Shown here piece by piece: positions 1 to 7,749 of a stretch of 64,000 nt of DNA. Both the position numbers and the translations under genes were made by a program. The notes beneath the pieces are model-generated. The model was given only the letters and a program-made list of their open reading frames with translations, had not been told where the DNA came from and did not search any database. The first letter of the stretch is position 1, and every line of letters begins with the position of its first letter. This DNA comes from Agapanthus africanus (Eukaryota; Streptophyta; Magnoliopsida; Asparagales; Amaryllidaceae): the NCBI GenBank assembly GCA_030015575.1, contig JASDDO010000024.1:41688114-41752113 (forward strand), given 5' to 3'.

Positions 1-1129
1 GGATTTTGTCAACGGCGGAGGCATTTCGCTCCAGCGGGATTATCTCAGCTCTTTCATTAAGTCGCCGGCGTTTGGCCCTTTCAAATATAGCCATTTCGCG
101 TTCTCGATCAGCTTTACTTTTTAGTCGAGCTTCGTCAAGGAACGCTTTAATCATTTCGACTGATAGCTCCGGAGTTCTTGATTCGGTATCTGCCCCCAGC
201 GTTTTAGTGCCAGAAACCTCTTCATCGTTCGTGATCGAATGGGAGATCATATGACAGTTCGCCACATTTTCCTCGGATTCATCTGATGAACTTTCTCCTT
301 CATCTTCCTCTTGAAAGACGTGATTGAGGAACTCTTGGAGCGTGATGGGAGTCCGCGCCTTTTGGTTATATTCTTCCAGCGCGTCAATTTGCTTTTGCAA
401 GTTCGTGCGCTTATCGCTAGGCTCTACGGGCTCCTTAGACTTCTTCTTCTTTTTCGAAGACTTTGACGACTGGCCGCTAGTGCTTGAACCCCTTGAACCC
501 CCATCATTGGCCTTTGAAGTTGGACGTGGCTTCAACATCCCCTCAACGACCTGTGGTTCTAACAGGCTCTTCCACTTGATCGCCGGACACGTCCGAAGAT
601 CATTTAGCATTCTCCTCGTTTCGGCTGATAATACAACCTCCCAAGGAGTTTCTTCAATGACGGAGCATGTTGCCCCATGCGTATTTGTCCCCTTAGCGGT
701 GTGGGGCTGCGGAGGATTCACCTTCCATTTGTCAGATAACACGAACTTGCCCTGTCGGTACTGGTTTTCAAGCCAATTTTTGAAAACGTAACAGTCTTCG
801 ATCGGATGTCCTAGCACTCGATGGTAAGGGCAGTAATTAGGCTCGTTGACGTCACTTGGTTGCAACGGGCGTTTTGGATCTGGCAGATTTATGAGTCTGT
901 TGCGCAACGCCAGCTCGAATAGCCTCCTCGTTTTATCGCGGGGGAAGGAATAAGAGCGTCCTATTCTATCCTCAAGGGGTACGTACGGGCGCGTATTGTT
1001 TGGACGAGCAACCGGCTTCGAGTCGCTCGGTTGTTGTTGAGCATTAGCGACAACGATCGCTTTTCCCTTTCCTTTGTCATTTCGGGAGTCTGGCTTTGGG
1101 AGAGGGGGTTTATGGCCCATCTGGTCCAT
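1..1129 (-). other. gag-side coding sequence of D1, leaving the window
   Basis: Minus-strand translation gives gag-like text. A Cys/His cluster CPYHRVLGHPIEDC lies near 800-840. It is followed by a region rich in serine and lysine (a run of five lysines) and by an acidic stretch (EEDEGESSSDESEE near 275-310). The Cys/His cluster resembles a nucleic-acid-binding knuckle. The sequence belongs to the same fossil element as the neighbouring gag frame and continues past the left edge. I treat it as the linker between capsid and pol regions; no protease motif is visible here. Confidence 0.6.
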
Positions 1130-3199
1130 CTACGCTAGTTTGTCAATCAAAGCCTGAAAGGAAGTCGGCTTGAAGAACATCATAAACTGTGAAATGGTTG
1201 CTTGTGGATCAAGGGTTCCAACAAACATTCCCACCGCAGGGGCTTCTTCTATGCGCTGTTCACACTTCGACCATAGATTACGCCACCGTATAGCGTACTG
1301 AACCCATGTCTCGCCGGGTTTTACCCTAGCGTTAATCAGTGCCGTCATCGGGGTACGTTCACTGGCAGTTGCAAAATGTTGGGTAAACAGCAGCTCTATT
1401 TCCGCGAAGGTTTTAATAGAATCATTAGGGAGTTCAGAGTACCACTCGAACGCCGTATCTGATAGACTTCCAACGAACTGGCGGAGCAAGAGCTTGTCAT
1501 CACCGCCGGTGTTACCGCAAAGCGCCCTGAACTGGGCAACATGCTGATGGGGATTGCCGGTCCCCTTGTAGACATGGAACTTGGGAATTGTGTAACCCGG
1601 CGGGTACTTGATTTGGTCATACCAGCCCGGATATGGCCGCCCCGTTTTTACGACATGGCCGGCTGCCTCGGCCGCATGATGAACCCTTATTTGTTGGGCT
1701 ATGTATTCGTCCAGATCAGTTTTAGAGATTGTATCCTCTTTAGCCGTTGATAGAACGGGCTGAGGATTTGATATCTCTCCCCTATCGTCTTCAAGAATGA
1801 TCGGGGGATCTTCAGCAGGTGGATCTTGTTGAATCATCATACCCACCATATCCTGGAACAGGAGAGCCATTTTCTTTATGTTGGATGCCTGCTCCGCAGC
1901 TTCTTTGTCTTTCTTCTCTAGTACGCGCCGAAGGAATTCAGCATCTGTTTCTTGTTCTTGACGTTCTTCTGAGGATGTTTCCGGGGTTTCTTTCGGCCCT
2001 GTAAGTGCGACCATAGCGTTCATCATTTCCTGGAGCTTCTGTTGCTGCTCCTGAGCCTTGGTCACTGAGCGGGTGAGTGGTCGGTGACCCGTAGAAGTGC
2101 GGCTTTCTTCCTTTCCAGAAGCCATATAAACCGTATGAACTGTTATGCCCCCTGACTTGGGGCGTTTAGGTTCACCGCTTTTAAACTTTGTCAGTGTCAC
2201 GGGAGCTTTCTCTGGCCTTTTTCTTTTGTGGACCATTGAGGTTGAAGGAGCCGTTGAAGTGGGCATCCTAGCAATTGTTGCCCCCTGCTGTTTAATGGGG
2301 CGGTTTTTGTCCTTTTCCACCTTTGCCTTTTTCTGGCGATGAAAGTGGTCTGGGTCAATCACGGAGTCTTGAACCCTCCGCCAAACTTTATAAATTTTTG
2401 ACGACAGCCGTTGAGGGGGTTGTTCCTGCTTTGTCTCCGGAGCTTTCTCCATAGGCGGAGGAGATCTTTTCAATGTAGCAATTGGAGAGTTCTTTCTCAC
2501 CTTACTCAGCAATTCAAAGCTGTTCCCAGTTGGAACAGCAGCGTTGACCTCCACCACTGGAGCAGGTGGGGTTAGCCCTGAGGGGGAGTTGCCCCCTGTC
2601 TTCCTCACTCGTTGCCAATGTCGACGTCGAGCACGACGAGCCGTTGGGATCGGCTCAGAGATAGAGATGACTTCTTTTTGCCCCCTGTCTGAACAGGGTG
2701 CCGCTGGTGTTAACCTCTCAAAGGCTGAGGTTGTCCTTTGAGGGATGATATTCAACCTGTCGAAGACGGATCCTCGAGCAGGGGTAGGAGCAGGAGTCGT
2801 CAGTCTTGAAAAGACTGACTCTTTGGCGGGAGAAGCCGCCTTAACGACTTCCAGAACAGCGGCCGTTGCCCTCTTTGGGACAGCCAATTTAGAGTTCTGA
2901 TTCAGCCTGGTGAAAACAGAGGCTGTCGGTTTGGTAGGGGACGACCCGTTGACAGGGGTCGTGGTAGCAGTGAGCCGGTCGAACACCGACTTCTTGTTCA
3001 CTTCCGATGCAGGTGTCGGCATAGAGAAGCTTGTAGGTGGGACCATGGTCCCGAAAAACAAGCCGGTGGTGGCTTGGGTCACCTGGTCTACCGGCAGAGT
3101 AAGGAAGGAAGCCGCTTGGGGACCATATGTCACACCTCCTGGTGAAGTGGAGCGCCTGTTGCAGTGGCATTTCGAGCAGTTGGTGCAGTTGGTGGCCAT
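1130..3199 (-). CDS. gag: gag frame of Ty3/gypsy element D1 (689 aa)
   Basis: Starts with ATG at 3199 on the minus strand, about 130 bases after the primer site. Residues 1-20 are Cys-rich (CTNCSKCHC). Residues 71-163 carry five spaced copies of SVFxRL or SAFxRL. Residues about 190-430 are basic, proline-rich and probably disordered. A Glu/Gln-rich, coiled-coil-like part lies at about 385-460. The last 160 residues match the retrotransposon gag (capsid) domain, with YKGTGNPHQHVAQFRAL, AFEWYSELP and the ARVKPGETWVQYAIRWRNLW helix. The product would be the structural shell protein of a cytoplasmic virus-like particle. The family assignment is strong; the roles of the N-terminal repeats are unknown. 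Confidence 0.85.
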   Translation of the reverse strand: MATNCTNCSKCHCNRRSTSPGGVTYGPQAASFLTLPVDQVTQATTGLFFGTMVPPTSFSMPTPASEVNKKSVFDRLTATTTPVNGSSPTKPTASVFTRLNQNSKLAVPKRATAAVLEVVKAASPAKESVFSRLTTPAPTPARGSVFDRLNIIPQRTTSAFERLTPAAPCSDRGQKEVISISEPIPTARRARRRHWQRVRKTGGNSPSGLTPPAPVVEVNAAVPTGNSFELLSKVRKNSPIATLKRSPPPMEKAPETKQEQPPQRLSSKIYKVWRRVQDSVIDPDHFHRQKKAKVEKDKNRPIKQQGATIARMPTSTAPSTSMVHKRKRPEKAPVTLTKFKSGEPKRPKSGGITVHTVYMASGKEESRTSTGHRPLTRSVTKAQEQQQKLQEMMNAMVALTGPKETPETSSEERQEQETDAEFLRRVLEKKDKEAAEQASNIKKMALLFQDMVGMMIQQDPPAEDPPIILEDDRGEISNPQPVLSTAKEDTISKTDLDEYIAQQIRVHHAAEAAGHVVKTGRPYPGWYDQIKYPPGYTIPKFHVYKGTGNPHQHVAQFRALCGNTGGDDKLLLRQFVGSLSDTAFEWYSELPNDSIKTFAEIELLFTQHFATASERTPMTALINARVKPGETWVQYAIRWRNLWSKCEQRIEEAPAVGMFVGTLDPQATISQFMMFFKPTSFQALIDKLA

Positions 3200-3326
3200 T
3201 GGATCTTGAATTCTGCGTCAGGTAAAAGACCAAATCTTAGTACCTTGAAATCCGAAGACAACCATTTAACAAACCGCGATTGGTTCGCGAAGACGACACA
3301 CGAAGTGTGGAGTGGAAAGAGGAAGA

Positions 3327-3345
3327 GGTCCCACCGGGCGTGCCA
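3327..3345 (-). promoter_or_regulatory. primer-binding site of D1
   Basis: On the minus strand the bases just inside the LTR read TGGCACGCCCGGTGGGACC, five bases after the LTR end. It begins with the TGG expected for pairing to a tRNA CCA tail. It differs from the TGGTATCAGAGCC initiator-Met site used by B and C in this window, so D uses a different tRNA primer. I cannot name that tRNA without a search. Confidence 0.7.
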
Positions 3346-4089
3346 GAATCTGTTCCCCTCCGAACGGTGGCCTGGACTTCGCGTACGTGCCTGAGGTTCG
3401 GAGCAGATGCTATTTGGTTTTATCCGTCTATCTCTCCGAGGATGCCAAGTTGATTTATGGCACCGTGTATCAGAGGTTTAGACGGATGCGGCCGATGTAG
3501 CAGACTTCGTCAGATTCCCCCTCAGGGTGAGGGGTTTTTGATTGTGGGGACGCTCTTCCCTCCAGGCGCAAGCCCCTGCAGTTAATTACGCTACCGCGTC
3601 GCGGTAACAACTTTCTCCTTCTCCAGAATTTCACTTCGTGTCACGTGTGTTTGTTTTATTTGTGGTTGCCCGTGGATTGTATACGGAGACTGAGTAATGC
3701 CGTCGCCCGTAGGACGTGGATTAGTCCAAATCCGTATTTACTTAGATTTGGGTTTGGTGTTTTTAGTTTAAGGATGCATTAGTCGCGTTGCGGCTAAGAT
3801 CAACTTAAACGTTCGTTAAGGATACGTTAGTCCTGTTTTAGAATAAGATCCACTTAACGTAGTGATTAACTTAATGTATGGCCATCGGGACTCGTCACCT
3901 CTCTGACGTCGTTGAAGGATTACAACGATATGTATCAGAGGAGTTCGGAGATGTACCCTCGAACCAGAGTTAATTGGGAGTTTTATAATTCATTTGAATG
4001 TTTAAGGATACGTTAGCCAAGTTTGGGGCTAAGATCAACTTAAACGGGACCGTTTAGATCCGGCAAAAGAGCGTTTGGAGGCTCTATTG

Positions 4090-4318
4090 TTCCAGTTTAG
4101 GGACATAGTGGTCCATTTTCCAGTTTAAGGACATGGTGGTCCAATGCCAGTTTAAGGACATAGTGGTCCATTGCCATTTTAGGGACATAGTGGTCCAACA
4201 TTAGTTTAAGGACGTCTCGGTCCAATATTAGTTTAGGGACGTCTCGGTCCAATATTAGTTTAGGGACGTCTCGGTCCAATATTAGTTTAGGGACGTCTCG
4301 GTCCACGAGTTTAAGGAC
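4090..4318. repeat. 27-bp minisatellite inside D1 LTR
   Basis: About eight tandem copies of a unit of the form agtttagggacgtctcggtc plus seven bases. Variants group by block: four use 'gtctcggtcc' and four use 'atagtggtcc' or 'atggtggtcc'. The same array, with different unit variants, lies at 58748-58800 and 58985-59180 in the solo LTR. Because 27 is a multiple of three, the minus strand is open through the array and would repeat DRDVPKLIL. Confidence 0.85.
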
Positions 4319-5260
4319 CCCGCAATCCATATGGGTGTGTAGTCGTTGGGACCCGTCACCTCTTTGACGTCATTGAGGAATTACAACGATGGATGTCAAA
4401 GGAGTTCGGAGATGTACCCTCGAACCGGATGTAGATTGATTTAGGAGAGCCATTTTGCTCAGTCAATTTAATTTAAGGACTTATGGCCATGATTGGGCTA
4501 AGTCCAGTTGAAAATGTCCAACATTTATTTGCTTTTGCATTGCATTTCTTTTTATTTTTATTTGGGCTTTGCCCAAAAAAGATGCAGAGCATCAATTTGT
4601 TTTGGGCTCTGCCCTTTATAAATGATGCAAAGCATCAATTTCATTTGGGCTCTGCCCTTTTTATTGCTTTGCAATTTATTTTGGCCTGCTAGGTCTTTTT
4701 AATTTGGGCCTGGCCCTTCAAGTAATGCATTGCATTTGTGCAAAGCACCAAGAATCTTTTAGATTCAAGAACAGAAGTGCAGAGCACTTTTTATCCCCTG
4801 ATTTGGATCAAAGAAAAACAAGTTTTTCTTTGTTTCAGAGAACCAAAGGTTCATAGCAAGTGCAAGGCACTATTTTTTATTATTTTTATTTATTTGTTGA
4901 AGATCATTGAAATTTTTCTTAGATCAATGATCTATTCCTAAGAGAATTCTCTCTTCTTTTAAAAGGTTTTTTACCTTCTTTTCTGTGTTCTCAAGGAGTT
5001 CTCAGGAGTTCTCTTCTTTCTTTCTTTTTTTAAAAAAACCAGATGTCTCTCCTTTTAAAATGGGGTCTGAGGTCCTTTTTATAGTGCTCCAAAATTAGTT
5101 AAATTTGTTAAAAAGATCTTTTCTGAGTGATTTGGGGAATTTTCCCCACCGTTGGATCTTTGATCCGAAGGCCCCTGTTTTACAGAAGAAATCTTCTTGT
5201 TTTAACAAGAACAGAAAAAAATTTCCTTAAATCTTCATTCTGTTGTTGCGCAACGCACCA

Positions 5261-5640
5261 GCGCGTGACACGTGTCGCGCAGTAAGGCGCTTGCGCAGCT
5301 GTGCTTGCGCAACTGCGCAGACACGTGTCGCGCAGTGAAGCGCTTGCGCAACTGAGCTTGCGCAACTGCGCAGACACGTGTCGCTCAACGGTGCGCTTGC
5401 GCAGTTGTGCTTGCGCAACTGCGCAGACACTTGTCGCGCAGCGGTGCGCTTGCGCAACAGCGCTTGCACAACTGCGCAGACACGTGGCGCGCTGCGGTGC
5501 GCTTGCGCAACAGCGTTTGCGCAACTGCGCAGACACGTGTCGCGCAGCGGTGCGTTTGCGCAGTTGTGTTTGCGCAACTGCGCAGACACGTGTCGCGCAG
5601 CGCTGCGCTTGCGCAACTGAGCGTTGCTTTTGCTTTTTAA
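5261..5640. repeat. 53-bp GC-rich tandem array in D1 LTR
   Basis: The core cgtgtc (or a one-base variant) falls at 5271, 5324, 5377, 5430, 5483, 5536 and 5589, a constant spacing of 53. Each unit contains the palindromes GACACGTGTC and CTGCGCAG and the near-palindrome TGCGCttGCGCA. The solo LTR at 58011-60921 lacks this array but has a shorter GCAC/CACGTG-rich patch near 60215-60300. Confidence 0.9.
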
Positions 5641-5864
5641 AGAGCCTTGCTCTGATTGGACGTACTGCCTTGGGCGTGGCGCTGGCGCGTCTGCGCCAGA
5701 CATGTGGCGCGTTGCGCCCAGCGCAAAGAATCTGAAGCGTTGCTTCATTATTTAAAGTTTAAAGTTTCAAAGCAGAGTTTTGCTCTGATTGGGGGAAGAT
5801 GAAGCGTTGCTTCATCTCCCGCCTCGGAATTTGAACAGAGCTTTGCTCTGATTGGGGTAAACAA

Positions 5865-6367
5865 CATTCTTCTGTACCAAGGTACAAACAACAACATTAA
5901 TACAACATTACAACAATATAATACAACATTAAAATGTACTCTCTCTCTCTCTTACTCTCTGTCTATTTCTTTCCTTATCTTTGGGACTTACCGAGCGACC
6001 TGTTCGCTGACGACATTCTATTTCTTTCTTCTTTGAATGTCGTCAGGTGTTTTAGACCCGTCGGAGAACAAGCCCATTGTTGAAGACTTGGACCAGTTCA
6101 GTGAAGACCCCGAGTTCTAGTCATTGTACACTTTCCATTCAGTACTTTTCAGTTCCTGTTATGCTATTGTTTATGCATTGCTTTTTATTCAGTTGTATTT
6201 ATTTTTCATGCATTGTACAAAAGAATGTTAATAAATAAAGTTGTTGTTCAGTTTATATCTCTTGTCTCTTGTGCTTACTTTTATATTGCTTAGATACTCA
6301 TAGCGCATTTACTTCAGAGTAAATACGTAGCGGTCTCGTCGCGTCCTCTGCCCGTATACTAGGAAAC
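5865..6367 (+). repeat. A-family LTR fragment, R/U5 end, plus strand
   Basis: From 'cattcttctgtacc' onward this matches the last ~490 bases of the A1 LTR (45730-46207) and, inverted, 7764-8255. It keeps the CTGACGACATTC hairpin (6007-6056), the AATAAA signal near 6230 and the terminal region up to 'ctgcccgtatac'. The last bases before 6369 no longer match the usual GGGAAGCGGGGCGTGACA end. It lies back to back with the A2 LTR portion that follows, in the opposite orientation. Confidence 0.75.
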
Positions 6368-6821
6368 AATGTGGTATTTAAATGAAAAATACGATAAAGT
6401 GAAATAGCCTTCATTTTATGAAATGAAACTTGATCAACTTGGTTGATTAGTGTTTAATAGTCAACATGAGAGAGTTTAAGCATAATTGTATTAATAAGAA
6501 GTGAGGTTTTATAAGAAAACCGAATCGGAAATCGGATTTGTTCCGATTCCGTCGGGTTTTGTAAATCCGTATTTTTTTGAATAGAAAAGGAAGATAGAAA
6601 TGGGATTTACGGATTTTGGACAACTAGAAGAAAGAGATAGAATGGGAGGAGTCGCTGTTGCGTCGCTTTGTTGCCGGGAGTTCCTAGAATGATCGTCAGA
6701 TGTTCGCCGGGAATTTCGCCGTAACTTCGCTTCGTGCTCATTTTCAAAGTACACAAGTTTTCTTGAGAATTTTTAAGAGTTGGCTCAGAGTTTGGTGTGA
6801 GAGGGTAGAGGGTAGGAGTGG

Positions 6822-6829
6822 TATTTATA
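6822..6829 (-). promoter_or_regulatory. TATA box in A2 3' LTR
   Basis: TATAAATA on the minus strand at the same place in the LTR as 10495-10502 in the partner LTR and 43945-43952 or 48420-48427 in A1. Conservation across four copies supports it as the Pol II core promoter. Confidence 0.6.
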
Positions 6830-7186
6830 AGGTTAGGCTAGGGTTAGGGTAGGTGAAGAGTTTAAATTAAAAAAATGTAAAAATATATTAAAATTCATTA
6901 AAATATGGAGTAAATGGGGATTTAAAAGGTCTCTGGAACCTATCTGAGAAAATGAAGTGTGCAGGGGAGTAGGGAGAGGAAGAGCCACCTTTTTGTTGTT
7001 GACGACTCGGCCGTCCGGCCGACTCCGGCCCGAGTCGGGGGTCAGGGAGGTGGGGGGTCTCGAGTTGTAGGCTCTGGTACTTTCAGTTTTGTGAGTGTAG
7101 TGGGAAAATCTGGAGTTATCACGTGTTGACTGTTGGGCTTCTATAAAATTTAAAATAAAATAAATATTAAAAATAATGTGGGGCAT

Positions 7187-7241
7187 GGGATTTGAACTCT
7201 GGTGGCTTGGTTCAGCAATGCAAAGTATTACCAATGAGCTA
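7187..7241 (-). repeat. tRNA-like segment in A2 3' LTR
   Basis: Minus strand holds TAGCTCATTGG (A-box-like, 7231-7241) and AGTTCAAATCCC (B-box-like, 7187-7198) at tRNA-like spacing. Not a functional tRNA gene: stems are degenerate. Same arrangement at 10862-10916, 43507-43560 and 47981-48034. Confidence 0.6.
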
Positions 7242-7368
7242 CAAGCTCCTTCTTGTAATTAAATTGCTAATTAATTACTTAAGTCTTGTGCTCAGGCAAT
7301 AAATACTCCTTTATGGATTTTTGAAAATTTTTTGTAAAAACTTGTATCGGAAATTTAGGGTTGTTACA

Positions 7369-7749
7369 TTCTACCCTCCTTATAAAAATTTCGTTCTCGA
7401 AATTTGTAAAATGGAAAGTGTAACAAATTTAAGAAAAGAGCGGTGACTGAAGTACTGATAGTGTGCGAAAAAGAAAAATAACAAGGTGGGGGGTTTTAAA
7501 AATGTGAAAATGTGTGAAGGGATGTGAAGGTTTTGGTAAGATTGTAAAAGAGGTGGGGGAATTTTGGGTTAGGACAGATTCAAAGTATATGATTCAAAGA
7601 ATATGAAATGATAAGATTCAAGGAACATGATTGTAAAGAATGTTTTAATTGCTGATTCTTGTGTTATATTGCTTAAGTTGTTCACGCAGAACAGAACTGC
7701 ATGATAGAGTTTCATACAGCTCTGACTTGCATGGGCCACCAACAAAACC
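7369..7749 (-). other. interior of A2 (leader fused to 3' non-coding end)
   Basis: Begins (minus) with ggttttgttggtggcccatg, the A1 leader, and ends with AAATTTCG-ttct-CGAAATTT (7386-7405) and a polypurine tract. No gene. By position this is leader plus 3' tail of an A element without the gag part that A1 has. Confidence 0.75.

Larger units (their letters stand above)
1..5864 (-). mobile_element. D1: Ty3/gypsy LTR retrotransposon, 5' half
   Basis: Read on the minus strand, the order is 5' LTR (3351-5864), primer-binding site (3327-3345), long gag frame (1130-3199), then further gag-side coding sequence running off the left edge. Protease, reverse transcriptase and integrase would lie outside the window. 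LTR identity comes from the solo copy at 58011-60921, which starts with the same TGTTCCCCTCC. The outer part of this LTR is replaced near 5864 by an A-family fragment, so the element is not whole. Lineage is inferred: long LTR, long gag and a non-iMet primer site fit the non-chromovirus (Tat/Athila) side of Ty3/gypsy, but no pol is visible to prove it. Confidence 0.8.
3351..5864 (-). repeat. 5' LTR of D1 (outer end missing)
   Basis: The inner end is set by TGTTCCCCTCC at 3351 next to the primer site. About 3351-4990 aligns with 58011-60140 of the solo LTR. The remainder has the same style of sequence but is diverged and holds its own GC-rich array. It contains a 27-bp minisatellite (4090-4318), a long run of short hairpins (4560-5850) and a 53-bp array (5261-5640). 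The terminal GGGAACA seen in the solo copy is not present here; A-family sequence begins at about 5865. Confidence 0.8.
6369..7368 (-). repeat. 3' LTR portion of A2
   Basis: Matches 10041-11042 at high similarity by eye. On the minus strand it starts TGTAACAACCC at 7368, right after the polypurine tract. It includes the tRNA-like segment (7187-7241) and a TATAAATA box (6822-6829, minus). The rest of the LTR is not found in this orientation below 6369. Confidence 0.8.

Noticed and set aside
3836-3960. Possible promoter or gene upstream of the D1 gag
   Set aside because: The sequence is LTR, matched in D2 (around 58480-58870), and has no independent gene.
4483-4941. Short hydrophobic frames in the D1 LTR
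   Set aside because: Made of the short hairpin words (FALP, LCPK-type residues); not kept in D2.
5261-5640. Resemblance to a CRISPR array (regular spacing)
   Set aside because: No unique spacers: the whole 53-base unit is repeated, and the setting is a plant LTR.
5180-5748. Overlapping Cys/Ala/Arg-rich frames on both strands over the 53-bp array
   Set aside because: Tandem GCGC-rich repeats keep several frames open at once; not protein coding.
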